DNA of 64,000 bases from NCBI GenBank assembly GCA_001599715.1, contig BCHU01000006.1:310001-374000 (forward strand), read 5' to 3'. The notes under the pieces are model-generated. The model saw only the letters and a program-made list of their open reading frames with translations. It had not been told where the DNA came from and searched no databases. Within the stretch, counting starts at the first letter, position 1. Each line of letters opens with the position of its first letter. The position numbers and the translations under genes were made by a program. Source of the DNA: Phaeotremella fagi. Its lineage: Eukaryota > Basidiomycota > Tremellomycetes > Tremellales > Phaeotremellaceae. Below, one piece after another: positions 13,069-25,374 of the stretch.

Positions 13069-13371
13069 CTTCCTGGTTGACGTGGTTTAATGGGGGATTT
13101 GGGGATGGAAGATGATTAACCGCAATCTCTTTACGAGATGGGTTAACGAGTCTTTATAGAGGGGTGATGAATGTGATTGTTCTCAAATAGAATGAAAGAA
13201 TGAAAGATTGTTATTGTACTGGAAACGATCAATTTACATTTCAGAGCCAGCTTTTGATTTGTGGCACGTGGCAATCAATCTCAAACATGTAGAACCTCTC
13301 AAGAAGTCACAATTCAATGTCAATTACAACAACATATACATGTAACTTCTACAAATCCTACCTCTGTCATC

Positions 13372-16300
13372 TCACAAAACAGCCCCCTCCGGTAAAATCT
13401 GCTCAGCCAACCCCAAACCCGTCCGAATCCTTCCCATTCTAGTCGAGAAAATCTCAGCTAACAAGAAAGCAGCGAAGGAAGGATCGCTCCAATAACTGGC
13501 GTGAGCTGTGATCATCTCTGTAGAATTGTTGTAATATCAGTATTTCTTTCTTTGTTCAGGATGAAAGATGTGTGCGTACCCAAATATTCGGACACGCTTG
13601 ACGCTGGTAAATAGAAATCTACGTTTCCGTGGGGATTCATGGCTGAAAATCTTCTTTCACCTCTGGATCCCTCTAATCGTTCTTCTCCGTTTGGTCCGGA
13701 CATCTACTTAAGTCAACAAAAAGGAATCGTCGGTGACATACCTCAATACCGCTTGGTAAACGAATAACTCCGGGTCTAATAGCTTTCTTCTTCTCTAACG
13801 TACCTCCACCGAGGTATGTAGGTAGGTATTGTGAGATAGAGGTCAAACCGTCTGACACGCTTGAGTAGAAAGGAGCTGTGACAGAAGTGATTCCTAGCGG
13901 ATGCCGTTTGGCGGCAAGTTTCGAATCAACAGCAGCGTTGAGTTGATAGCTATTGATAGATTAGTTTATGGTATGAGTCATACCAAATAACATACGCAAT
14001 TGGATCGGTGTAGTAGAAGATGTTGTACAATCTGACATCAGTTTCCTACTTAAACTTACAACTTACGAATCAATAGCCATACAGCCAAATTTACCAGCGC
14101 GATCGAGCTAAAAATTAGTAAAACATCCAATAGATTTACTAACAGCTTCGTCATTTGGGGAATCTAAGTTTGGTCAGCCACATCCCAACCCAAAACCTAC
14201 GCATTGTCCTTTCTCTCCCTCTCCTAGGCATGAGTTGAGCCTGATCCAGATGTAAGAAGATCCCAAGTGGACTTCCACACAGGAAAAGATTACTCGTGTT
14301 GAACAAAAATCGATTCCTGGTTCCTGTAATGACTTGTTTCGGTAAGGACGAAATTCCAGGCATGGACGTCGGTTGATTAGATAGGATATGAGCTGCGAGT
14401 GCTGAACCTAAAGAATGTCCTATGATATGAACTCGACCGTTCTTTTCGAATTCTGGATTACGGGCTATCCAAAGTCGATACAATTTATTAGCTTGGAGAC
14501 AGACTGCTTCGATCATCTTCTGACGATGGTGAGACATAAACAATGGGATGTCAAGTAGTACCTAAAGATGAGTTTTTGCTTATGAGCTATACTCACGGAA
14601 TTTGTCAACTCTCTGACATATGGGATGGATTTGTTGATAGTGATATCAGCCATGGTAAACCTGTTATCCATTCCATGGATTCTGTCTTCTTCCGTGGAAT
14701 CTTCGTCCAAAATCAAAGACGCTCTCCATTGTACAGGAAGGACTTGACAACGACGATCCCGAATTATAGAAGCCAAAGCAGGATTTTTGGATTGTTTACT
14801 AAGAAAAAACGGTAAGAGATAAGTCCTATCATCGTAACTCACGCCATGATCTGTCGAAGTTGATTACCAGCGTATCTAATTATCAGTCGAGAACCAATCT
14901 TCAGCTTACACAAAGTTGTATGATTCATACTGAGCAGCCAGTTGCTGCCCAATACCATGAATGACCAAAATCAAATCCGTACAGGGAGGATCATCATCGT
15001 TAGCGTCGGTCTGCTATCAGTACCACTCTCTTGTCATCAACTTACCACAGGGACGTTCTCTTCCTCCAAAGCTTTTCTTTCATCTGCACTTAGACCCTCT
15101 CCAGTCCTCTTCAGATCCTCCCTTATACTCTCGATACTATCCTTCACATCGTTGACCTTACCCTCTACACCTTTTCTTTCGTCTTGAAGTCCCAATCCAT
15201 CCATTGCATCCTTCACAACCCCGATTGTAGCACCTTTCTTCTCCTTCCCTTTTTCTCGTAACAACTTTGAAGGCGGTAGATCGCTCTTGCCAGAAACACT
15301 CGTGGTGCTGCCTCGTCTAGAATGACTCATTGAATTAGTCCTACTTCTCAATTCCTCTTTATCTTTCCCCGAAGCTGATGAAGCAGCTGCATATCCTCGA
15401 TACACATATGTTCCAGAAGGTTTAGCTCTTAAAGTTGACCAAAAAGCTCGTGTTAAATAAGTGAAAGTGCCAGTTCTATACTGATCAGTCCAAGTTTGAG
15501 GGAAAAGAAATCTTGGACCCACGTTATCAAACGACCTTTATCTTCGTCCTCAAAAATTACTCCCAAACCTTGACCAAATTTAGCTGGTAGATTATATTTC
15601 AGTTTCTCCTCAGCAGCTGCACCTTGAGCAATAGCAGTGGCCAACTCGTGTTTGTAAGATGGTTGCCAAGGTTTAATCTCCAAATAACCTTTTTCAATTT
15701 CTTCACCAAGATCCCATCCACAAGGACGAGTTTCATCGGTCACAAACCAAGTTCCTCGAAGGACTGGTACTCTTGGACCCGTCTGTGCCCAGAACACCGG
15801 ATGCAGAGATAAGTTGGGTAATGAGACTTCGAATAACGAGTCCTGATGGTGAATTTCGTTATTCAATGGTATCAAGGTATTTCCATGAAAGTGATCACTT
15901 ACCTGACTGACTGGTACACCAGCGATCAACTCCAAATTCTCATAATCACTATGAATCTTTTTCATAATATCGACATAACTCTCTTTTTCCTCCACAGCGT
16001 CAATCTGTTCTTGACCGGATCTCAATTCTTCTTGATGAGGTGAAACATCCCTACTAGATCCACTCTCCACGTCACCTCTCGAGTTTCTTCTAAAACCTTT
16101 CTCCCCACCGTTCACCCGAGATTTCTTAAGGTCTTTCTCTTTCTCCTTGGACTTTTCCTTATCCTTGGATTTAGATTGACTTCCTTCACCTTCACCTGAA
16201 CCCCATTGTTCTATTATATCAACTCGTTCCTTCTCAGATTTAGAGTACCAACTTTCTTCTATTCTTCTTGATTCATCTATAGAAAAAGCTTTGTAAGTCG

Positions 16301-16484
16301 TTGAAGATGTCGTTATAGGTGTTGGGAGAAGATCCAAATGTTGAGCACCGGCGTGAACCCATCTTACATCTAATTCAGGTATAGGAAGTAGAATTGGTGA
16401 ATGAATTTCTGGGTATGGAGTAGTGGTATTGTTATCGTTTTTGGTGATATCTACACTTTGAGAAGTGTCTGGAAAGTAGGACAT
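13372..16484 (-). CDS. DDHD-domain phospholipase (PA-PLA1 / Ddl1 type)
   Basis: Predicted phospholipase A1 acting on phosphatidic acid or cardiolipin. Thirteen exons: 16484-15903, 15842-15523, 15475-15046, 15013-14910, 14875-14843, 14798-14597, 14561-14201, 14163-14144, 14107-14067, 14031-13996, 13949-13742, 13703-13580 and 13517-13372, giving 868 residues. The N-terminal half has the family segment SLHPVFWAQTG followed by VLRGTWFVTD. The lipase region has VIHGIGQQ and the nucleophile elbow IIGHSLGSALAAH. The DDHD domain shows YNIFYYTDPIAYQLN and the histidine in TAHASYWSD near the end. A 47-nt intron with a GTGGGT donor (15522-15476) explains an apparent frameshift between GRLIT and TGTFTYLTRAFW. 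A 60-nt stop-free intron lies at 15902-15843. Family identity is firm. It is divergent from the ECM15-like gene. Confidence 0.9.
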
Positions 16485-16770
16485 TGTGCTATATATCTGT
16501 AGGTAGCGTCTACTTGCCTGTCTGTAGACAGCTGTAGTGATAACAATATTGCTTAATTATAAGAGATAGTGTATGTTTACAAAGAAGCAAAGTTTTTGTA
16601 TGGTGATATGGTGACGTCAAAACGAAACAGTGGTCGGGCGACCTTGCAGCCACGTGTCACTCTTTGATTAGCCAGGCACTCGCTCCAGTACGGTACTCTC
16701 CACCTTACATTTGTAGAGATGCTTGACATTCAACCACACCACTTTCCATCTAATCTAATCTCACAGTACA
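16485..16770. promoter_or_regulatory. Divergent promoter with CRE-type and E-box motifs
   Basis: This 286-bp stretch separates the DDHD phospholipase and ECM15-like start codons. It holds a perfect 8-bp palindrome TGACGTCA at 16612-16619, the classic ATF/CREB bZIP site, and CACGTG at 16651-16656, an E-box for bHLH factors. Sites are seen directly; function is inferred. Confidence 0.45.
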
Positions 16771-17299
16771 ATGTCTTCCTCCTCAGACGAGCTATACGCA
16801 GTAGCAGATTGTAAGTCACTCTCCATACCCTGCGCTCATCAAAAGTCTGTCTCATTCCAATGGGTCTATCAGATCCATCAGTAGGTCCTCAAATCGCCGA
16901 ATGTCAAAGAGTGTTAGAAGCCAGTGGATTAGAATACAAAGTGAGTAGAGTGAAATTCTTTATAAAAGAATTGAATCACAATGTACTGATTCTGATTGTT
17001 TAGTTACAGTGAGTTGGATTCTGTCATGATCGAGCTTACCAATCAGTGGATACGGAACGAACCTCGAAGGTCCTTGGGACAAGGTCACTAAAGCTATTGG
17101 TGATTGTCATAAAGCAGTTCATAAACTTGGAACACCTAGAATAGCAGTGCGTCAAACCAAAGCTGAAATTATAGTAAAGCTGACTCTAATATGGTCATAG
17201 ACGGATATTCGAATTGGTACTAGAACAGATAAGAAAATATCCTCTGGAGGAAACGATGGTAAAGTGAAGAGAGTTGAAGAAATCTTAGCCAAGAAATAA
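16771..17299 (+). CDS. ECM15: UPF0045/ECM15-type thiamine-binding-fold protein
   Basis: A small single-domain protein of the MTH1187/YkoF fold, whose members bind thiamine or related ligands; the yeast member is Ecm15. Five exons: 16771-16810, 16873-16940, 17004-17008, 17047-17146 and 17201-17299, giving 103 residues, the normal length. Landmarks are SVGPQIAECQRVLEASGLEYK, then HGYGTNLEGPWDKV (the family's most conserved segment) and the end TDIRIGTRTDKK...VEEILAKK. Exon 3 is only 5 nt (TTACA); it restores the frame and creates the LHG residues before YGTNLEG. Without it the conserved block is out of frame, so the microexon is well supported by logic although unproven by transcript data. Confidence 0.88.
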
Positions 17300-17337
17300 T
17301 GTTGATTACTGCAGAATTGACATGGGATATGTATACA

Positions 17338-18857
17338 TCATTCCTCCCCGTCTACCAACCATTGTGCGAAACTATCTAATCTTTCCCTCTCTTCGTCATC
17401 GGCATCTTCTGTGTAGTCTGATGGACCTGATTTTTGGAACCTCTCACGACCGTTGAAAAGTGTAGCTTGGATCTAGTGGGGTTAAAGAATCAGGAACGTT
17501 TGCTCATAAATCAGCGTTGACACCAACTCACCTTTCTTCCGTCGAAGAACCTTCCGTGCATCTTCACAACGCATGCCTGCGCCGAACTGGCATCTTTGAA
17601 TTTCACCGTCATGACTCCGTCTTCTTCTTTCTATAGAGTGGGAATGATCGTTAGTGACATGACACCGTGAGTGCTTTACCTCCACTTACATCATATAGAA
17701 CCACGCTAGTAACCTGCCCTAAAGTCTCTGCTTCATCCCTTACATCTTCCTTGAGTTCTAACAGTAACGAAGCATCTTTATCCAGATCTTCAAGAGTAAA
17801 CATTCCCTTGAGTACAACTACACGGTTGAATCTAGATGCACCAGGTGCAGGCGCACCATCGATGGGTGCTGCTGGATCGTCAGAGTCAGAATCCGAATGC
17901 CAAGTAAGTTTGCTATAATAAATCAGTCAGGTAACAAGAACTAAATATGTTAAAACCCACTTCTGCATCGTCTTAATCCTTTTCGACATCTTAGCTTTCT
18001 CTTCATATGCCAATTTCTTCTTTTCTTTTCCAGTTGGACCACTTTCCGCATTTGTCCCATTCTCAGTTTTTGACGAATCACCATTCCCTTCCTTCTTATC
18101 TTTAGAGCTATTCTGACTTTTCTCGTATTCCGCAACTCTAACTCTCATATTACCAAATCCAGCACCTAATTCCAATTCCGTGTCATCAAGCAAAGTGATT
18201 GCTAGATCAACACTACCCTCTTTGAAATACATGACCAAAGCTTCACCTTTAAATCTTCCTTCGTCATCGTAATACATTTTGATTCTTGGTTCTCCATCAT
18301 CTCCTATTAGTAATACTCCAGCTTTAGAGAATACTGAAGATAATTGAGATAAAGTTGTTGACGGTGGAAGAGAGGTTACCCAAACAGCTGTTCTTTTGGG
18401 TGGTGAAGATCCAGTTGAGGTTTTGGCGGTTGAAGTTGACGCAGTAGGATTACGATCCGATGAATTCGTTGTATAGTCGACTTCTCCCTTCTTACGTTTC
18501 TTATTTCGTTTCTCTTCTCGAGCAAGTACAGGAGCCGCAGGTGTCTATTGACTTGGTTAGTTGAATTTGTAATAAAAACGGGTCAACTCACACTTTCATC
18601 GACTCCTTTGACAGAATAAGCTGCTTGTTGAGCTTTAAAATCTTCTTCTTTCAGCTGAGACACAGGGAAAAAGTGATATGTCAGAATTCGAACAGAGCAA
18701 AAACTCAGAGACATACCAACTCCAACCAGACTTTTCCATTCCATTCATACTCTTGATCTGTATCTTCATCTTCGTACCTCCAAGTATTAGCAGATTTATC
18801 GAAGTGAACCCTTGGGTCTTGGTCAAATTGACCTATGATAGGTGCGTTCAGAGGCAT
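17338..18857 (-). CDS. CUS2: Tat-SF1/Cus2-type splicing factor with two RRM domains (UHM)
   Basis: Predicted U2 snRNP helper that aids U2 snRNA folding and contacts SF3B1 in pre-spliceosome assembly. Six exons: 18857-18717, 18654-18592, 18544-17961, 17912-17690, 17630-17532 and 17472-17338, giving 414 residues. The N-terminus has the short aromatic motif EYEWNGKVWLEL. RRM1 starts at TAVWVTSLPPSTTLSQLSSV, and a Lys-rich linker follows. The second RRM starts RFNRVVVLKGMFTLEDL and contains KEDVRDEAETLGQVTSVVLYD and HGRFFDGRKIQATLF, as in U2AF-homology motifs. The end FAQWLVDGEE is acidic. Family identity is firm; the symbol follows yeast. It is divergent from the next gene across 379 bp. Confidence 0.88.
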
Positions 18858-19236
18858 AGTGAATGAGGATGAGGAGGGAAGTAGAGGAGTAGGGGAGGTG
18901 TAGGAGGTTATATGGTGTGGTGTGGTGTAGCAGTCTGATAAGATACTATACCTATAAAGCCACGTCATTACTACGCCTTACGTCACTTTGTTTACAGTTG
19001 AGGTACCTTACCCCGCGGGGAACGAGCTACATACTAACGTCTCTTCTTCTCACGCTTTTAAACTTTCCCATCCCCATAAAAAGTTAAACGTGTTGAAAAA
19101 GAAAAAAGAAAAGGACAAGAAGGAGAAGGATAAAAGATAAGAAGTGGAAACTGAGATATTAGTTATCATCTCTCACTCTCTCTCAACCTCGATCATCAAC
19201 CATCCAGTCAGCCTACCCCACATACACTCACCCACC

Positions 19237-21314
19237 ATGCCACTCTTCCAACCTCCTCTTTCCTACACTTCTCGCATCGACACTCCTCCCTCCCCATCGA
19301 CAAAAACCTACGCTCACCTCACTTTCATCGCTACCTTTGATCATGATGAAGATACTTCTGGAACATGGGAAATCTGGACAGATCTACCTGTGATTGACGA
19401 AAACGGTAATCAAACTTCAGCGGAGGGTTCATGGAGAGCTATTCCTTTTGGGGAGATCGAACTTGCTACCTCCTCTTCCCTCTCAGCTAATACTCCAGAC
19501 AAAACACCAGCCTCACCATTGATCTCTTTAGACGCCATCGACAAACCGTCAACTCCTATCGAAAATGTCATCAGGAAATCGTTCTCGGTTTCAATCCTTG
19601 CCACATCCGGTCAAACTTTTGCTTATACCTATCGTCGAGTCTTTGAGTCAGGTGATATCCACTGGCTTGGTGGAGAAGGTTCTAACGGTGTTATTAATCT
19701 TGAAAATGGTTCTGTTCACGGTGAAAGAGTTGGCGATGCTTCGTGGCAAGGAGAGCCACCTCGTGATGAAACTGTTTCTTTTGAAGGAGTAGCCATCAAG
19801 TTCGAAGGAGGGTAGGTCGCTGCGCTTCCTTTTTCCAGAGAGATTCAGGTACTGACATTATCAAAGAGCACCCAGTATCCAATTACTCCCCGCAGACAAA
19901 GACCTAACAACTGATGTCGTCATTTTATCCGGTACCATTCCACTCTCCTCAACTCCATTTTACAGATTGTCTGAAGTCCCCGCTCCACGATCAACATATC
20001 TCAACACCCCTCAAGCGGTCCACATCGCTGCGAAAAACTCCTCCCTCGCTTTGCAAAGTGGTGAACTTCTCCCTAAATCAGCTTCCGCTGGTTCCGTCAA
20101 ATACTTTTCCAATGACGGTAAACTCTCTTCGGTTGTTGGACCAGCTTTCGCTGCCACAGAGAAAGATTTAGCTTTGGTGCAAGTCCCGGTCAAAGAGTTT
20201 GATAGAGAAGCGGAAGACGTCGTCGCTCTTTTGAAGTCGGATGCAAGTGTCAAAAATCTTGTGGTTTACGCTCCTCATTCTTTGGTCGAACGAGAAGTCA
20301 GTGTTGAACTTCCGAAACAAATGGGCGCTCCTGCGTTGCTCGTTTCAAAGTCTTCCATGGGTTATATCTCCCCCAAAAACCAGACTATCGAACTGCGCCT
20401 ACCTGTCGGTACAGTTGCTCAGGTACTTGGTATCCATAGTTTCATCACCATCGAGAACCCAACACTCGAAACACCTCTCGTCATTGTTGCACCTGATTCG
20501 ATTGGTTATTCAGTTCATTCGGAAAATTTGCAATCGGCTTTCAATGACGCCGCGGCTAAATCAAAATCTGCACTCAAACCCAGTGCTCCAATTGATGAAA
20601 ACAGCGAGTCAACTCAACAAGTCAAGGATAGCACCGCAGAAGCGATTCCTGGTTCTTGGGAAGACGAAACCGAGGTCACCAAAGATGATAACACGATGTC
20701 AGCAGCAGAACGAGGAATGTGGTTGCTTGGTGTCATTGGACGATTCTTCGTTGATATATGGTCATGGATTTGTTCAGCTTTCGTTCAAAAAGAAGAAGAA
20801 GGTTCGAGTTCAAGTGACATTGACGAAGGCGAAGACGAAAGTGAACAAGAGGTTGTCACACCTCCAAATGAAAGTACTCCATTGCTCAGTGTACGTGAAC
20901 TTACTTGATGTTCAGATCCAGCTAACAGTATCTTTATAGGATGTTGGCGAGATTTCTCGAGCAACATCATCAACAGCCTTCAGTCGTGATCTTTCACCAG
21001 TAACACCTGCAAAATCGTTGGAATCTACAAACAAAACCTTCCCAATGACACTCCCACTTCAAAAAGCTCAAATCAATCTAACTTATACGACATTCACCTT
21101 CCCCAGTCCACCACCTTTCAAATTCTTTGTCCCAACCGAAAATCAGGGTCAAATTGAAAAACTGGAATTCAGTGTCAAGAACGATGGTGGGGAAGATTGG
21201 ATTGTTGCTGAAACGACTTCGACTGTTGAGAATGGTTATGTTTCAGTTCAGGTTGGTGACGACAATCAACAAGGCGGTAACGATCCTTGGCAAGTTAAAC
21301 TTCAAATCAAGTAG
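19237..21314 (+). CDS. Conserved-looking protein of unknown function with a hydrophobic helix
   Basis: Three exons, 19237-19811, 19867-20890 and 20940-21314, give 657 residues. I do not recognise the family. The N-terminal ~190 residues have two Trp-rich strands (DTSGTWEIWTDLP, GSWRAIPFGE) and the segment FAYTYRRVFESGDIHWLGGEG. These recall a carbohydrate-binding (CBM20/48-like) beta sandwich; that is only a resemblance. The middle includes repeated beta-type segments and a linker of Asp/Ser/Thr. Near residues 430-460 the segment GMWLLGVIGRFFVDIWSWIC could be a membrane or amphipathic helix, followed by a highly acidic patch. The C-terminal ~100 residues form another beta-rich domain ending NDPWQVKLQIK. 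No signal peptide is seen. Confidence 0.8.
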
Positions 21315-21708
21315 TTGGCTTTTGTTTGGGTTCTGTTCAGATCATTAATTCCCAACTCACTTCATACACGTAATCCACCTTTTATTTTTCTCTCTAGATT
21401 CCCATTCGGTCAAAAAGTCTGTATCCTGGTCTCATATATTTCTGCTAACGAAGGCATTCACGTCTCGCTTTCTTCCTTTTTCACATACATACTTTCCTGT
21501 AGATATTTACACGATTTTTTCATCGATTTTTAACGTATCATTTTATCCTAATTTTCATGTTTTCTTTAGATTATTCCCGCATTTGTTTCCACTCATTCAT
21601 GCATCGATAGTTACTTGTTGATCTCGATATCCATGTGCAGTCACCTCGATCAAGAATCATTTATGAGACTTGGCATCGATGGCATCGATGTCATGTTACT
21701 ACAAAACC

Positions 21709-24700
21709 CTAAGCTTTCGCTCTTTTGACCAAATCCTCTAATCCAACAGCTCTATACACTCCTTCATCACCTAAAGCAAACACAGCATCCTCACCAACAT
21801 AAACAGTGACCCCACCACGTCCATCGACACCTTTCGAAACTTTGAACAAAGGTCGACCAGTGATATCATGACTACGACCAAGCGGTAAGAAAACCAAATC
21901 GTGTTCAGCAACGAAATCCTCCGCAATTTGTTTGAAGGTAATCTCTGTCTCTTGAGTGATCGTCGGTTTAGGTTTAGATGTTGGTTGAGCGGATTTTATT
22001 GGTCTAGTCGATGATTTCGTTGATTGGTAAGGAACGAATATTGGTTTCTTCAACCGAGTGGGTGCTTGCGCTCCAAGCTGAACCGCTTCGTTCATGAGAT
22101 CTAAACCTTTGTTGAACCCGTGAGCTATACCTTTCATATCTCGGACTTCTTCAGGGAATTGATCTTTCCAATAGATAAACCTGTGGCAGAAAAATGTCAG
22201 CAAACACTTGAAATCCGAAACCATGATAAAAATAAGTACTTACCAGTTGGCAACCTCATCAGGTTTGTAAGCAGGTTGTATCAACCAGATATATAGGATT
22301 TCCAACCATTTAGGGAAGAATTCAACTTCCAGTAAATGTGAAAACATTGAACCTCGAAGCAAATTGTGCCATGGCATGACCCATTCGACCAATGGAACCA
22401 TATCTTGGTTTCTGGGATTGATCGAAAAGTCTTCTCGAAGAGAAGCTCCAAGTTTCGGTATAACATTTTGCAGGACAAGTTTATCCCATTCGCTTGAGGT
22501 GTATATCTGGATCGAATGATTTAGCTTTCCAATCGTCTGAACAAAATATCTACTTACATCCTTTTTCCACCGAAGTAGTTCTGCTGGAACGCCATCCTTA
22601 ATAACCCAACTTCGCATGACTGAACGGATTCTTCTTTTGGCCTCTCCGAGAACTTCTTCAACACGATCACCAAGAAGTGGTAACCATGGGAAAACAATAC
22701 CAGCCAGAGATTTAGGCGGTTTACCAGATCTTGATGGTCTGCTGTCCCACTGTTCCACGGCTTTCTTTACCTTAGGAAGGACCAGTTGATCGAGAATGTT
22801 ATCTCGGATGAACGCAGGTAAGATCGAGTCCCACGATTCGAGAAGATGCACCGCAACATGAGGAGACGAAGCATCCCATTCGTTACTTAATGTTATATGT
22901 CAGCTTAACTCATTCGAATGAACAGAAAATGGTACTCACTTGATCGCCGATCTGACTTTGGGAACCCAGAGTGTCCACAACAAGCTTTCCCAAGCAGTCA
23001 TAACCTTTTCATCCTGAGGCTTCTTTATACTCGACATGGAGCTCCCATTAACAGTAAGCACGAGCTCATCATCAACATTCTTAAGGTTGTAAGCCTGACG
23101 CCATTGTTTCAATGATGATAGTAATATATCTGACGAGACGTCAAACGGTTGCCATTCAGCAAAGGCTCGTCGCAGCTAAAACACTTTATTAAAGACTGTA
23201 AAAGCGCTGAATTTGATTTACTTACCACTTGTCCAATCGCACCGACAATCACGTCGTCCAGGGAGAATGATTTATATTCTTCTTTGAATTCGTGTAAAAG
23301 TGAGTCAAAATGCTCTGCAAAAGGTTGAAGGGATGGTTCATGTTTTGCAGCTTGCTCCGTTGCGAGTTTAGAGATAGTCGCAACGATAGACTGAATTCGC
23401 TTTATTCGAGATGTACCTAAAGCAGGTTTAAGTAAAGACGTCATGACGAATTTGGACGAGAGAGACTCACTTCTTTCAGTTTCTGAGATTCTTTGCTTAG
23501 CAAGCTCTTCCTCGCGAAGTGCCCAACGACGCTTCTCATTGACAGCTTTCCCTTCACGAGCTAGAGCTTCTACATCTGCCCTTGTCACATCTACAATTAG
23601 ACGTAGATTGTGCCGTAATTCCGGAAGTTTCGTTTTATCTGAAGTTGGGGTCCAGGCGGAGAGGGACAAACCAGCGAGTGAGGACACTTCTTTCAGCTGT
23701 TTCCAAGTCAGTCTTCGAATCTTTTTTGCAAGCAAAGATAACTTACCTCTCCACCTCTCGCATCCAATACCAAACCAACACCTGCAGATGCACTGTCCCC
23801 AGCCTCTGCAAGCAATTGCTCATAGGTCTTGTGTTCCACTTTAACTTTAACCTTCTTCTGCCTTTTCCAGCTCTGGTCCACCACAGGAGCTTCGCCGAAA
23901 CCAGAACCTTGCTGACCAGTCTTCTTCCCCCGCCTCTTTGGTTTGTCGTCTTCATCGTCTGAGAATTTCTCTCCACGCAACCTAGCTTCACGCTTACTGT
24001 CCTCCGACCTTACACCGGAAGTTATACCCTTTCCTTTCATAACTTTTCCAGGTTGTATAGGGACAGCTCGACCATCCTCAGCAACACCTAGACCTTTACC
24101 GATTTCCCAACCGTGTTTGGCTAACATACGTGCACCAAATGAGGATTGTGTTGCACGAAGTGCAGCCATTTCAGCAGCCGGTAAAGCCACCGGTCGTGAT
24201 GTTGAGGGAGTAGTTGAGCGACTAGGATTGACAAAACTTCGTCGAACTGATGATCCAGAGGAGGCAGTCAAAGAAGCTGGAGGTGGTCGACCGAAAGCCG
24301 TTGGAATATCACGATTGGGGGCATGTTCTTCAATAGGCTGAGGAGGGGCAGATGAAGATCCAATACCTCCCTTGGGAGTTTCTGAACCTCCGATTGAAGG
24401 CGGAGGTGGAAATCCTCTCGACATATTACTTGATCCAATTCCACCTCCTCCTCTACTGCTTGAGCCGATACCTCCTCTTCCTCCTGATTTTACAGGTTGT
24501 TCTTCAACATTCGGAACAGAACCTAGATTTCCATTCGTGAAACCTCCAAAACCCATTCCTCTTTTTGGGACTTCGTCCTCATCGTAATCGTTATCTCTGA
24601 TGAGTGGCGAAGCCTTCCTAGAGCCATTGTCGTCACTTTCATCACTACCGCTGCTTTCCTCATCCTCATCGCTATCGTTTTCGTCATTCTCAACACCTTC

Positions 24701-25137
24701 CACGTCGGGTATCACTAGTTCAATGTCGTTATCGTTATTTTTTGGAGTATCTTCTTCTTCGATTTTCTTGGATACAAAGGTCGGCGCTCTGAATAAAATA
24801 TCAGAATATAGTCAAGAAAGATAAAAGGAGAATAATGAGCTACTCACTTTGTCCAATCAGATCTTCGTGCGTTCGATCCACCTCTACCTCCTCTTCTTGC
24901 ACCTAAGCCTCTACTACTCTGCTTCTCCCCATCAGAATCTTCTCCAAAGACACCCTCCCAAGCAGATTCTTTCCCACCACCATTCCTTTTCCTTTTCTTT
25001 CCATTATATTCAAACAATTCTCGTTCAGCTCGAGAATCGGGATCTTCTTGGGAATTGTAACCACCGTCTGAACCTCCTGAGAATGATGCGTCTGAATCTG
25101 ACCCATCGTCAAGGAAATCCTTTTTGCGACGGGGCAT
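21709..25137 (-). CDS. TFIP11/Ntr1 (Spp382)-type G-patch spliceosome disassembly factor
   Basis: Predicted partner of the DEAH helicase Prp43 that releases lariat intron from spent spliceosomes. Eight exons: 25137-24848, 24788-23747, 23696-23471, 23416-23226, 23175-22940, 22885-22558, 22506-22244 and 22180-21709, giving 1015 residues. The N-terminus is acidic and Ser/Asp-rich (MPRRKKDFLDDGSDSD). The G-patch is FGARMLAKHGWEIGKGLG...GKVMKGKGI. Then comes the long helical GCFC-type domain, with WDSILPAFIRDNILDQLVLP and WVMPWHNLLRG...WLEILYIWL. The C-terminus matches the TFIP11 end: TFKQIAEDFVAEHDLVFLPL then GLEDLVKRAKA. Two introns (23470-23417, 54 nt; 22557-22507, 51 nt) are multiples of three without stops. 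It is divergent from GNA1 across 237 bp. Confidence 0.93.
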
Positions 25138-25374
25138 GTTACTGGTTGTGAATAACTGAACAACTTGAAGAAAGTTGGAGTTGCTTGTTGTATTATGTGT
25201 GGCCACTCAAGGTTACATACAAGTAATTATAAATGATTTCGCGCGCCTATTTTGAAAGAGTAACAAATCTGGGGCTCCATGTCAACATTCTACCCGCTTA
25301 TAGTCAATTGTCCCTTGTCCTTGAGATCGTTAACTTTTGGATTCACGTTCATTATTCAATTGACAACATTTACA
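25138..25374. promoter_or_regulatory. Divergent promoter (TFIP11-like / GNA1) with an E2F-like site
   Basis: The shared promoter holds TTTCGCGCGCC at 25237-25247, which fits the TTTSGCGC consensus of E2F/MBF-type cell-cycle factors. The motif is seen; the factor is inferred. Confidence 0.35.

Noticed and set aside
15453..15540. Apparent frameshift in the DDHD phospholipase gene
   Set aside because: A 47-nt intron (donor GTGGGT at 15522, CTGAT branch, acceptor TATAG ending 15476) restores the frame and gives the expected protein, so no pseudogene call is needed.
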